DNA of 64,000 bases, taken from the NCBI GenBank assembly GCA_002937505.1, contig PTJY01000001.1, forward strand, positions 124,001 to 188,000, read 5' to 3'. The DNA comes from Alphaproteobacteria bacterium MarineAlpha12_Bin1. GTDB lineage: Bacteria > Pseudomonadota > Alphaproteobacteria > UBA6615. Of this stretch, positions 53,324 through 62,532 are shown piece after piece. The position numbers were made by a program, and so were the translations under genes. Position 1 is the first letter of the stretch; every line of letters begins with the position of its first letter. A model generated the notes under the pieces. That model had not been told where the DNA came from, ran no database searches, and worked only from the letters and a program-made list of their open reading frames with translations.

Positions 53324-54676
53324 ATGAATAGAGACATACAATCTGACGACAAAAACTTACTAGATGACGTATTAAAAAAAGCTTTAATTAATGGGGCAGA
53401 TAGTGCAGATGGGATAATTATTAGATCGACCACAGTTTCTCACTCTCAAAGGCTAGGAAAAATAGAAAAGCTTGAAAGAGAAGAAAGTATGTCAATGGGT
53501 CTAAGAGTTTTTTCCGGTAAAAAACAGGCAATAGTGTCTTCTACAACTACCAAACCAGAGGAGCTAGATGAATTGGTCTTGAAGGTAATAGCTATGGCAA
53601 ATTCCGTTCCCGATGACCCATGGTGTGGCCTAGCCGATCCTAAACAGTTAGCAACCCAAACACTTGATCTAGAGATTAGCGATTCTAAAGAGCCTAATAA
53701 TGCAGATTTAATAACAGTTGCCCAGGAGTGCGAAGAATCGGCCTTGGAAATTGATGGAGTTACTAACTCTGAAGGAGCCGAGTCAAGCTGGAACCATAAT
53801 GAAGTTTCTCTTGTTGCAACCAATGGTTTTTCTAACAGTTACTCGAGGACAAATTCAAGCCTAAGCGTCTCAGTTATAGCTGGCCAAGGTACAGATATGG
53901 AAAGCGATTACGACTTCAGTCAGGCAGTATTTTTCTCTGACTTGAAAAACCCCAGAAAATTGGGGGCAAGTGCAGGAAGACGGGCAGTTAGTCACTTAGG
54001 AAGCCGAAAAATGCCAACCTCCGCAGTTCCTGTAGTTTTTGACCCAAGAATTGCTAATAGCTTTCTAGGGCATCTAATTTCTGCAATTTCAGGCCCAGCA
54101 GTTGCCACAGGAACAAGTTTTTTAAAAGATAGCCTTTACCAACCTATTTTTTCCTCCAATATTACTATTGTTGATGACCCCCTTATGCCACGAGGCCTTC
54201 GATCCAAACCATTTGATTCTGAAGGGCTTGATAATCAAAAAATTAATTTCGTAGAAGATGGTGTATTAAGTAGCTGGCTTCTTGATCTAGCCTCTTCTCG
54301 TCAATTAGGTTTTCAAAGTACAGGACGTGCTGCAAGAAGCACCTCTTCCCCCCCAAGCCCTTCTCCCACTAATCTTTATCTTGAGCCAGGGCCGTTAAGC
54401 CCAGCTGAGCTGATGGCTGATATCAAAAACGGTTTTTATGTTTCTTCTCTAATGGGAATGGGTGTTAATGGTGTCACTGGAGACTATAGTCGTGGGGCAA
54501 ACGGGTTTTGGATTGAAAATGGAAAACTATCTTTCCCCGTCTCAGAAATAACTATTGCAGGAAACCTTATAGAAATTTACAAAAATATTGTACCTGCAAA
54601 CGATCTCAACTTTCTGTATGGCATTAATTCTCCTACTATAAGGGTTGACGGATTAACTGTCGCGGGTAGTACATAA
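53324..54676 (+). CDS. pmbA: Metalloprotease partner PmbA/TldE
   Basis: Protein of 450 residues, homologous to TldD but without the zinc-binding HExxxH, as expected for the TldE/PmbA subunit. ADSADGIIIRSTTVSHSQRLG, REESMSMGLRVFSGKKQAIVSS and the C-terminal MGMGVNGVTGDYSRGANGFWIENGKL identify the family. It forms the inactive half of the TldD/PmbA protease. tldD is at 44.9-46.3 kb. In many alphaproteobacteria pmbA starts a block leading to waaA and lpxK, as here, but with an ABC exporter in between. Confidence 0.94.
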   Translation: MNRDIQSDDKNLLDDVLKKALINGADSADGIIIRSTTVSHSQRLGKIEKLEREESMSMGLRVFSGKKQAIVSSTTTKPEELDELVLKVIAMANSVPDDPWCGLADPKQLATQTLDLEISDSKEPNNADLITVAQECEESALEIDGVTNSEGAESSWNHNEVSLVATNGFSNSYSRTNSSLSVSVIAGQGTDMESDYDFSQAVFFSDLKNPRKLGASAGRRAVSHLGSRKMPTSAVPVVFDPRIANSFLGHLISAISGPAVATGTSFLKDSLYQPIFSSNITIVDDPLMPRGLRSKPFDSEGLDNQKINFVEDGVLSSWLLDLASSRQLGFQSTGRAARSTSSPPSPSPTNLYLEPGPLSPAELMADIKNGFYVSSLMGMGVNGVTGDYSRGANGFWIENGKLSFPVSEITIAGNLIEIYKNIVPANDLNFLYGINSPTIRVDGLTVAGST

Positions 54677-54755
54677 TGTCAGGCCAAGTAGCTATAAAAT
54701 CTATATACATGCTACTATAGAACCTCACTCCGAAAAGTAAGGTCCGATAAATAAA

Positions 54756-56531
54756 TTGAAAAAAGAAACACTATCTTTAAATTCATCAAGCTTTTCCCTA
54801 ATAGTTCGTCTATGGCGCGATTGGATGAGCCAGCATCTATCTCAAATTATTCTGGCATTTGTCCTGATGCTTTTGTTTGCCGCCTTCACAGCCACATTTC
54901 CCCTGTTGATTGAGAAATCTGTAGAGCTTTTAGAAGAACAAAACCCTAATTTTTTTTACATGCCGCTTTTGATTATGATAGTGGCGATCGTCAGAGGGTT
55001 AGTTAGTTATGTACAGACTATAGTTAGTCAATCTGTAGCTCTGAGAATTATTAACCAGATTCAAAAAGCAATGTTTGGTCACCTTATGGATTCAGATATT
55101 CCGAGCTTTCAGGCTGTTACCAGCGGAGAGTTAATGTCGCGGTTTACAAATGATGTAAATATGATGCGTGATACTTTATCTAAAACACTAGTGGGCCTTT
55201 TACGAAATGTTATTGTCGCTATCTTTCTTATCGGAGTCATGTTCTATCTGGACTGGCTATTGGCAGCGATAATTTTAGCCTTATTACCGATAGCTGGAAG
55301 GCCAGTTATTAGGATTGGCCGTCGGGTGCGACGTGTTGCAACCAAGGTGCAAGAAGAGATGGGGTTTCTTACAGCTAATTTGGAACAATCCTTAGCAGGT
55401 ATAAGGCTCATAAAGTCTTATGGCATGGAGAACAGCGAACAAATAAGAGCTAATAAACTATTTGAAAATATCTATTATCAAGCTCTGAAATTGGTAAAGG
55501 GAAGATCACGCACTTATCCAATTCTAGAAACTGTTGGAGGCATATCTATTGCGGCAATTATTGCCTACGGTGGGTGGAGGATTATTTCAGGCACAGGAAC
55601 TTTGGAGAGCTTCGTCGGTTTTTTGACAGCAGTAATTACCGCATACAGACCTATTCGTTCTCTGGGCCCATTACTAACTAGCCTTCAAGAAGGTCTATCA
55701 GCAATACAGAGAAGCTTCAGTCTCTTAGATAAGAAACCAGCTATTAAAGATGTTGATGATGCTGGGGTTTTACTTAAATGCGAAGGAAGTATTAAATTTG
55801 AGAATGTTTTTTTTTCCTACAACAAATCCACACCAGCCCTTGAAAATATTTCATTTACTATTAGGAAAGGGCAAAAAGTTGCACTTGTAGGCCCAAGTGG
55901 AGCGGGAAAGTCTACTATATTGAACATGGTTCTCAGATTTTATGATCCCGATAATGGCCGGATAACGATCGATGAAAAAGACATCCGAGAAGTCACTATG
56001 GCTAGCTTGAGGTCAAATATTGCTTTAGTTAGCCAAGATGTCTTTCTGTTTGATAGCTCTGTTGCAAAAAATATTCAATTTGGACGTCCAGCAGCCTCAC
56101 AGGAAGAAATAATTGCTGCCGCCAGGGCCGCGGGTGCTGATGAATTTATAGAAGTATTGCCCGACACCTATGATACAATTGTTGGCGAACGCGGAGTAAA
56201 ATTATCTGGTGGACAACAACAAAGAATTTCAATAGCTAGAGCTATTCTAAGGAAGGCTCCTATATTACTTCTAGACGAGGCCACTAGCTCATTAGACCTA
56301 GAATCAGAACAAAACATTCAAAATGCATTGGACAAACTCACAGAAAACAAAACTACTATTGTAATAGCCCACCGACTAGCCACAATAATGAAATCAGATA
56401 TCATTTATTTTATTGATAATGGACAGATTGTGGAATCCGGGCGTCATGAAGATTTGATCTCCATGAATGGGTCTTATGCCAGGCTTTGCAATCTACAATT
56501 TAAAGATGAAGCTTTAAATGAGGCTGAATGA
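54756..56531 (+). CDS. msbA: MsbA-like lipid-exporting ABC transporter
   Basis: ABC half-transporter of 591 residues: six membrane helices in the first about 320, then the nucleotide-binding domain. Walker A is VGPSGAGKST (about 379-388), the signature is VKLSGGQQQR, Walker B is PILLLDEATSSLD, and the switch is IVIAHR. With waaA and lpxK downstream, lipid A-core flipping by an MsbA-type exporter is likely, though the fold alone also fits peptide or drug exporters. The start is a TTG at 54756; the first in-frame ATG is 23 codons later, inside the first helix region. Confidence 0.88.
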   Translation: MKKETLSLNSSSFSLIVRLWRDWMSQHLSQIILAFVLMLLFAAFTATFPLLIEKSVELLEEQNPNFFYMPLLIMIVAIVRGLVSYVQTIVSQSVALRIINQIQKAMFGHLMDSDIPSFQAVTSGELMSRFTNDVNMMRDTLSKTLVGLLRNVIVAIFLIGVMFYLDWLLAAIILALLPIAGRPVIRIGRRVRRVATKVQEEMGFLTANLEQSLAGIRLIKSYGMENSEQIRANKLFENIYYQALKLVKGRSRTYPILETVGGISIAAIIAYGGWRIISGTGTLESFVGFLTAVITAYRPIRSLGPLLTSLQEGLSAIQRSFSLLDKKPAIKDVDDAGVLLKCEGSIKFENVFFSYNKSTPALENISFTIRKGQKVALVGPSGAGKSTILNMVLRFYDPDNGRITIDEKDIREVTMASLRSNIALVSQDVFLFDSSVAKNIQFGRPAASQEEIIAAARAAGADEFIEVLPDTYDTIVGERGVKLSGGQQQRISIARAILRKAPILLLDEATSSLDLESEQNIQNALDKLTENKTTIVIAHRLATIMKSDIIYFIDNGQIVESGRHEDLISMNGSYARLCNLQFKDEALNEAE

Positions 56532-56567
56532 GTACATGCACATTCAAAACAAACACTTTCAAAAGAC

Positions 56568-57863
56568 TTGAATCAGATGATGCCATTACTTAGAGCTTAT
56601 CGAGGATTGACCTCAGCGGGACTACCCATAATCGATTTATTCTTGAGAGGTAGGGTAAAACAAGGAAAAGAAAATCTATCTCGCATTGAAGAACGCCGGG
56701 GCCTTGCTTCAGTAAAACGCCCAGAAGGCCCATTATTATGGATACATGCGGCAAGCCTTGGGGAAACGCAATCAATTCTATCTCTTATTGATCGCTTGAG
56801 TCGTGACAAACCCAAGTTAAACATCTTAATGACTACAGGAACTGTAACTTCTGCGGATTTAATTCGTGATCGCCAACCTAAAAAAACTATACACCAGTTT
56901 ATTCCCGTAGATAGAATTGCATGGGTTCGCCGCTTTTTAAACCATTGGAAGCCAGACCTAGCCATCTGGGTGGAGTCAGAATTTTGGCCTAACCTTTTGC
57001 TCGAAAGTAAAGAAAGAAATATACCAATAATTTTATTAAATGCTAGAATTTCAGATCGCTCTTATAAAAGGTGGAAACAAGCTCAAAACTCTGCAGGATT
57101 ATTGATGTCTTGTTTCTCAATTATTCTAGCTCAGGATGAATCGGTTTCGAAACGTCTGCATAGCTTAGGAGCCAAAGATGTAAGAACTATAGGCAACCTT
57201 AAGACCGAAGCACTACCACTGCCTGCTAATGCTTCTGAACTGCTCGTTCTACAAGATGAAATTGGGACACGACCTGTTTGGTTAGCAGCTAGCACACACG
57301 AAGGCGAAGAAAATATTGCAGGAGAAGTACATAAATCACTTTTGAAAAATGTTCCAAGAATTCTTACTATTATTGCTCCCAGACATCCTCAAAGAGCAGA
57401 AAACATATACAAAACACTCAGTAAAAACGGCCTTATAATATCACGAAGATCTTTAAAAGAATCCATAACTGAAAATGTTGATATATACCTTGTCGATAGC
57501 ACAGGCGAGCTAGGGTTATTTTATAGGATAGCCCAAATAGTTTTCATTGGAGGGTCCCTGATACCGCATGGTGGCCAAAACCTACTAGAAGCAGCGCTTT
57601 TAAACTGTGCTATACTTCACGGACCACATATGGATAACTTTATCGATATTGCAGAAGAATTAAAAAAAGCGGACGCATGTATAAAAATTAATGATGCTGT
57701 GGGTTTAACGAGAGAAATAGAGAGACTGCACTCTAAAATCGATGACGCTAAAAAGATGGCTAAAGCGGGAGTAATAATAGCTAAAAGTCACCATGGTATT
57801 CTCGATAAAGTTTTAGAAACCCTAGAACCCTTTCTTACTAAAGTTGAAGCAAACAAAAGATGA
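56568..57863 (+). CDS. waaA: 3-deoxy-D-manno-octulosonic acid transferase WaaA (KdtA)
   Basis: Inner-membrane glycosyltransferase of about 431 residues that adds Kdo to lipid A precursor from CMP-Kdo. The signature WIHAASLGETQS sits near residue 63, DLAIWVESEFWPN and LLNARISDRSYKRW follow, and the C-terminal domain has LAASTHEGEE and GGQNLLEAALL. The start may be TTG at 56568 or ATG at 56577. The stop overlaps lpxK by four bases (ATGA), so the pair is translated together, consistent with their shared pathway. Confidence 0.95.
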   Translation: MNQMMPLLRAYRGLTSAGLPIIDLFLRGRVKQGKENLSRIEERRGLASVKRPEGPLLWIHAASLGETQSILSLIDRLSRDKPKLNILMTTGTVTSADLIRDRQPKKTIHQFIPVDRIAWVRRFLNHWKPDLAIWVESEFWPNLLLESKERNIPIILLNARISDRSYKRWKQAQNSAGLLMSCFSIILAQDESVSKRLHSLGAKDVRTIGNLKTEALPLPANASELLVLQDEIGTRPVWLAASTHEGEENIAGEVHKSLLKNVPRILTIIAPRHPQRAENIYKTLSKNGLIISRRSLKESITENVDIYLVDSTGELGLFYRIAQIVFIGGSLIPHGGQNLLEAALLNCAILHGPHMDNFIDIAEELKKADACIKINDAVGLTREIERLHSKIDDAKKMAKAGVIIAKSHHGILDKVLETLEPFLTKVEANKR

Positions 57864-58828
57864 AAACCCCAAATTTTTGGTATGAATCACCAGGTGTAAC
57901 ATCATCGATTTTACTTCCCATTTCATATATATATTTAATGGGAAGTAAAATAAAACGAAAATTAGCTAATCCGAAAAAAGTCGATCCTATTGTAATAAGT
58001 GTCGGGAATCTTGTGGCAGGTGGGGCAGGAAAAACTCCTATTGCAATAGCACTCTCTTCCTTATTTTTTGACAAAGAGGTTGCCTTTTTAACTAGGGGCT
58101 ATGGTGGCAACGACATTGGACCAACTCTAGTAGATAGATCCAAGGACATAGTAGATAAAGTAGGAGACGAAGCCCTTTTACTTGCAAAACATGCACCAAC
58201 GTGGGTCTCAAAAGACAGGCACGCAGGAGCTATTGCTGCCTATAACTATGGAATAAATATTATAATCATGGATGACGGGCACCAGAATAATTCATTAATA
58301 AAAGACATAAGTATTGTTGTAATAGACGGACATCATGGCTTCGGAAACAAAAAGATTATTCCCTCTGGGCCGCTGCGTGAAAATATAAAAACAGGTTTGG
58401 ATCACGCCGATGCAGTAATTATTATAGGGGAAGATAAAAATAAAGTTAGTCAATTTTGTAAACCTAATTGTCCCCTTATCCATGCGCGACTAGTCCCAAC
58501 AATGGATTCTGAATCACTAAAAAAGAATAGAGTGATTGCTCTAGCAGGGATTGGGTATCCCAATAAGTTTTTTAATACTCTAAAGGAAATGGGTTGCAAC
58601 GTAGTTGATGAGTATGCTTTCGGTGATCACCACAAATACAAAAACTCCGAAATTAGAAAAATTTATGATAAATCCGTAGAGCTAAATGCTATCCTTGTAA
58701 CAACTGAGAAAGACTGGCTTAGATTACCTGAAGAGATGAAAACATTGGTAAAAAAAGTTCCCATAAAGATTGAATGGCAAGACGAAAAACAAATTAAGAA
58801 TTTTCTAAAATTAATAACTACCAAGTAA
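57860..58828 (+). CDS. lpxK: Tetraacyldisaccharide 4'-kinase LpxK
   Basis: Membrane-associated P-loop kinase of 322 residues that phosphorylates the 4' position of the lipid A disaccharide. Walker A is in ISVGNLVAGGAGKTP (46-60), FLTRGYGG follows, and IIIMDDGHQNNSL holds the acidic Walker B-type residues. An N-terminal hydrophobic segment (SSILLPISYIYLM) anchors it. Last gene of the lipid A/LPS block, coupled to waaA by a four-base overlap. The converging M23 gene ends 47 bases downstream. Confidence 0.94.
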   Translation: MKTPNFWYESPGVTSSILLPISYIYLMGSKIKRKLANPKKVDPIVISVGNLVAGGAGKTPIAIALSSLFFDKEVAFLTRGYGGNDIGPTLVDRSKDIVDKVGDEALLLAKHAPTWVSKDRHAGAIAAYNYGINIIIMDDGHQNNSLIKDISIVVIDGHHGFGNKKIIPSGPLRENIKTGLDHADAVIIIGEDKNKVSQFCKPNCPLIHARLVPTMDSESLKKNRVIALAGIGYPNKFFNTLKEMGCNVVDEYAFGDHHKYKNSEIRKIYDKSVELNAILVTTEKDWLRLPEEMKTLVKKVPIKIEWQDEKQIKNFLKLITTK

Positions 58829-58875
58829 CATGCTTTATACTAATAAATCCAACAAAAACAGTCGATCTTTGAGAC

Positions 58876-59682
58876 TTATTTTGTTTTCAGCGTCAACATC
58901 GGATCAACTCGGACATTGAACCAATTTACTCTCCAATCCAAATGAGGTCCACTAGATCGACCTGTGTTACCAATCTTTCCTATTACAGATCCTTGTTTTA
59001 CCTGTTCTCCAACCTTAACATTGATCTTATCCAAATGAGAATAGATTGAAGTAAGACCATGTCCATGATTAATTACTATTGTTTTTCCAGTATAAAATAA
59101 GTCCTCCTCAGTCAAAACCACTTCTCCATCTGCAGAAGAATAAACAGGAGTACCGATGGGTGCAGCAATATCAACTCCGAGGTGAGGACGACGAGGTACG
59201 CCGTTTAATATCCTTTGATTCCCATAAAATCCGCTTAAACGTCCGTCTGCTGGCAAAATAAAGCCTGCGGGTAAATTTAAAACAGGAGTATCTCTATCCC
59301 TTATACTGTTTAATAAAGCCCATTCTCGCCTAATCCTTTTAGTAAGAGCGGGCGGAGGATCAACTTTAATTGGATCAAGACCATCTACGTTCTCTACATC
59401 CCAATTTCTGGAAGAGATTTTTAATACAATTATCTTTTTCAAGCCATTTGACGAAACTATTTTCAGGATTGCTCGATCTGCATGGTCACGTCCGATGCCG
59501 AATACGAACTTTCCCGATTTAGGACTAACACGCAATTTCCGTCCCTCAAAAAAAACAGAGTCATTCTTGTTTGTAGAACCTATAATTAATCCCCCCTGTG
59601 TCAACTTACCATCAAGCTCTAAAGCCTGTGAAATTGAGCTTTGAAAAATAAATAAAATAAACAATAAAGATATTATTCTCAC
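58876..59682 (-). CDS. M23 family peptidase (LytM-like), exported
   Basis: Zinc endopeptidase-like protein of 268 residues: a signal peptide (1-20), then a beta-rich domain with GKFVFGIGRDHADRA, then the C-terminal LytM domain. Zinc ligands are in PHLGVDIAAP (H and D) and HLDWRV (H), with HGHG preceding. All four are present, so it may cleave peptidoglycan cross-links, unlike the degenerate activator types. No LysM repeat. The start overlaps the xseA stop by four bases, so the two are probably one operon, as in many alphaproteobacteria. Confidence 0.93.
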   Translation of the reverse strand: MRIISLLFILFIFQSSISQALELDGKLTQGGLIIGSTNKNDSVFFEGRKLRVSPKSGKFVFGIGRDHADRAILKIVSSNGLKKIIVLKISSRNWDVENVDGLDPIKVDPPPALTKRIRREWALLNSIRDRDTPVLNLPAGFILPADGRLSGFYGNQRILNGVPRRPHLGVDIAAPIGTPVYSSADGEVVLTEEDLFYTGKTIVINHGHGLTSIYSHLDKINVKVGEQVKQGSVIGKIGNTGRSSGPHLDWRVNWFNVRVDPMLTLKTK

Positions 59683-61211
59683 GAAGGTTTACCCTCAGGA
59701 ACCGGATCATCTTCCTCAACCTTTTTTTCTAAGTGGTCTTGGCTAAGAGATAAAATTTTTGCTTCAGCGAGTCCGTCCTCTTTAAAGGCAATAGTAACGT
59801 TTTCACCCTTTGATAGTTTATCAACGGACGATATCGGTTTTCCTTTAGTATCCCGAATAATAGTAAATCCTCGTTCAAGTACACTCTTATGCGAGTAACT
59901 CTCTAAAAGAGATTCCAGATTATTCAGCTTTTGGGTAATAAGAAACTTTTGAGTTGCAAATCCACTTGAGACCCTTACACCCAAATCTTTAAGATCATCC
60001 CGATCACGTTCTATCATCCTAATTTTTATTAATCTTATGGCTTCAACTCTAACCAAAACACCTCTTAAATCATGGTATTTTCGTGCTACATAATCTAAGG
60101 GTTGTGCGATTTGATGTTTTACTAAATCAATAGTACTTTTTTTATCATCAATCGTTCGAGCCATAGCTAGAAAAATTCTTTCAGACCAATCGTCAACTCT
60201 TTGAGTGGACTCCTCGAGTAATCTAATTGGTTCAGGTAGCCCCCTCGACAAGCCTATAGTTTGTTGAGTTAAGAACTCTAATTGCCGGTTTATTGCAACA
60301 AATAATCGAGAATTATTTTCGTTTACTCTTTCTAGTATCTCACCACGCACAGGAACCGCCATCTCAGCAGCCGCTGTTGGAGTAGGTGCACGTTTATCAG
60401 CAGCAAAATCTACTAATGTAGTATCTGTTTCATGACCAATAGCCGAAATTATAGGTATTTCGCTCAAAGCTGCGGCCCTAACTACATTTTCTTCGTTAAA
60501 AGCCATCAAATCTTCTAATGAGCCCCCTCCTCTAGCAATGATCAACAAGTCTGGTCGTTTAATACTGCTAGACTCTGTAATTAAGTTAAAGCCCGATATG
60601 GCATTACTAATTTCTTCTGCTGATTTAGAGCCTTGTACTGTAACCGGCCACAATAAAACCTGTCGAGGAAACCTATCATTCAGCCTATGCAATACATCTC
60701 TAATTACTGCTCCAGATTCTGAGGTTATTAATCCAATCGTTTCCGGAAGATAAGGTAGTTGCTTTTTGTTAGAATCTTCAAATAACCCTTGCGCTTCAAG
60801 TCGCCTTCTCCTTTCCTCTACTAGCTTAAGTAAAGCACCCTCACCAGCAATTTCCAGGCGCTCCAGAATCATTTGATACTTAGATCTTGCAACGTAAGTG
60901 CTTACACGACCGGTAGCTATCACTTCCATGCCATCCTCAGGAAAAACCTCCAGGGAGTTTGCGGTTCCCCGCCAACAAACAACATCAATAATTGAATCAG
61001 TATCTTTCAGAGACATGTATAAGTGTCCAGAAGTAGCCCGCTTAAATCCGGAGACCTCACCTCTCACCCGTATATAACCAAATTTATCTTCAACCAGTCG
61101 CTTAAGAGCAGCACTTAATTCGCCCACCGTGTATACAGAAGGCTCATTACTCCCAGGAGATCCTGGTTCATAATGTTCGTTCAAAGTGTTATCGTAGGTT
61201 GGAGGATTCAT
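59679..61211 (-). CDS. xseA: Exodeoxyribonuclease VII large subunit
   Basis: Large subunit of the single-strand exonuclease ExoVII, 510 residues. The N-terminal OB domain has YTVGELSAALKRLVEDKFGYIRVRGEVSG-type sequence split by ordinary spacing. The catalytic domain has GLITSESGAVIRDV, DLLIIARGGGSLEDLMAFN and AIGHETDTTLVDFAADKRAPTPTAAAE. A coiled-coil region follows. I start at ATG 61211 (MNPPTYDN); an ATG at 61220 and a TTG at 61247 are alternatives without clear ribosome-binding sites. xseB is not in the window. Divergent from purD. Confidence 0.95.
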   Translation of the reverse strand: MNPPTYDNTLNEHYEPGSPGSNEPSVYTVGELSAALKRLVEDKFGYIRVRGEVSGFKRATSGHLYMSLKDTDSIIDVVCWRGTANSLEVFPEDGMEVIATGRVSTYVARSKYQMILERLEIAGEGALLKLVEERRRRLEAQGLFEDSNKKQLPYLPETIGLITSESGAVIRDVLHRLNDRFPRQVLLWPVTVQGSKSAEEISNAISGFNLITESSSIKRPDLLIIARGGGSLEDLMAFNEENVVRAAALSEIPIISAIGHETDTTLVDFAADKRAPTPTAAAEMAVPVRGEILERVNENNSRLFVAINRQLEFLTQQTIGLSRGLPEPIRLLEESTQRVDDWSERIFLAMARTIDDKKSTIDLVKHQIAQPLDYVARKYHDLRGVLVRVEAIRLIKIRMIERDRDDLKDLGVRVSSGFATQKFLITQKLNNLESLLESYSHKSVLERGFTIIRDTKGKPISSVDKLSKGENVTIAFKEDGLAEAKILSLSQDHLEKKVEEDDPVPEGKPS

Positions 61212-61260
61212 TTTATACATTCGACACGATACAGTAGTTGAATGCAATAAAGAAGGGTAG

Positions 61261-62532
61261 ATGATGCGAATTCTAGTAGTAGGTGGTGGCGGACGTGAAC
61301 ATGCTCTTTGCTGGGCTATCTCAGCTTCTTCATTGTGCGAAAGTCTTTACTGCGCACCTGGAAATGCTGGAATCTCTAAAATAGCTGAGTGTATAGATAT
61401 ACAGGCAAATAATATTGAAGGAATCGTTGGGTTTTCCTTAGAATTCTCGATCGATTTTGTTGTTATTGGACCTGAGGTAAGCCTAGTTCTTGGGCTAGTA
61501 GATGAATTAGAGAAACTTGGTATAAAAGCCTTCGGGCCTACTGCCGGCGCCGCTAAGCTAGAAGGCTCAAAAGGGTTCATGAAAGACTTATGCGTTAAGT
61601 ATAATATACCTACTGCTGCATACGAGAGGTTTTACGACAGTAAATCAGCCAAGAAGTACATAGAAGAAATAGGCGCACCTATAGTAGTAAAAGAGGATGG
61701 TTTAGCTGCCGGAAAAGGAGTCACTATTGCCTACTCAATAGAAGAAGCGCTCCTAGCTATTGAAAATATATTTAGTAATAATCAGAGTTTGTCCCCAAAT
61801 GGGTTAGTAGTTGAAGAATTCCTGACGGGTCAAGAATTAAGCTACTTCGTGCTGGTGGACGGAATCAATGCTTTGCCATTAGCGGGTGCTCAAGATCATA
61901 AAAAGGTAGGTGATAGGGACACAGGACCTAATACGGGTGGCATGGGAGCTTACTCCCCTACTCCAATATTGTCTGATGAATTAGAATCTAAAATTATGAA
62001 AACAATTATATTACCGACAGTAGAGGGCATGGCATTAGAAGGTACTCCGTTTAAGGGGGTTCTTTATGCAGGGCTAATGCTTACGAGTGAGGGTCCTAAA
62101 TTACTTGAGTATAACGTGCGTTTTGGCGATCCCGAATGCCAAGTGCTGATGATGCGATTGCGCTCGGACATCCTTCCAGCATTATTAGCCACAAACCAGG
62201 GAACACTAGATAATTTTAGTTTAAGATGGTCACAAGATGCGGCTTTAACAATTGTAATGGCCGCAAAAGGCTATCCTGGAAAATATAAAACTGGTGAAAA
62301 AATTGTTGGATTAGAATCTATTAAAGCCAATGAGGCCCTAATTTTTCATGCTGCCACCAAGTCAAAAAGTGGACAACTTGTTTCAAATGGTGGTCGCGTA
62401 CTAAACATTTGTTCAAGTGGAAAAGAAATCAAAGACGCACAAAAAAAAGCCTATAGCGCCATTAAAAAAATAGAGTGGGAAGGAGGATTCTATCGTAATG
62501 ATATTGGCTGGAGAGCAATTAGTGAGAGTTAA
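61261..62532 (+). CDS. purD: Phosphoribosylamine-glycine ligase PurD
   Basis: ATP-grasp enzyme of 423 residues for the second step of purine synthesis (5-phosphoribosylamine plus glycine to GAR). The N-terminus MRILVVGGGGREHAL is standard, and KGFMKDLCVKYNIPTA, VVKEDGLAAGKGVTIA and ARFGDPECQ-like NVRFGDPECQVLMMRL mark the ATP-grasp core. Two adjacent ATGs (61261, 61264) can serve as start. It stands divergent from xseA with a 49-base gap, an arrangement shared by other alphaproteobacteria. The end overlaps the convergent agmatinase-family gene by 14 bases. Confidence 0.97.
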   Translation: MMRILVVGGGGREHALCWAISASSLCESLYCAPGNAGISKIAECIDIQANNIEGIVGFSLEFSIDFVVIGPEVSLVLGLVDELEKLGIKAFGPTAGAAKLEGSKGFMKDLCVKYNIPTAAYERFYDSKSAKKYIEEIGAPIVVKEDGLAAGKGVTIAYSIEEALLAIENIFSNNQSLSPNGLVVEEFLTGQELSYFVLVDGINALPLAGAQDHKKVGDRDTGPNTGGMGAYSPTPILSDELESKIMKTIILPTVEGMALEGTPFKGVLYAGLMLTSEGPKLLEYNVRFGDPECQVLMMRLRSDILPALLATNQGTLDNFSLRWSQDAALTIVMAAKGYPGKYKTGEKIVGLESIKANEALIFHAATKSKSGQLVSNGGRVLNICSSGKEIKDAQKKAYSAIKKIEWEGGFYRNDIGWRAISES

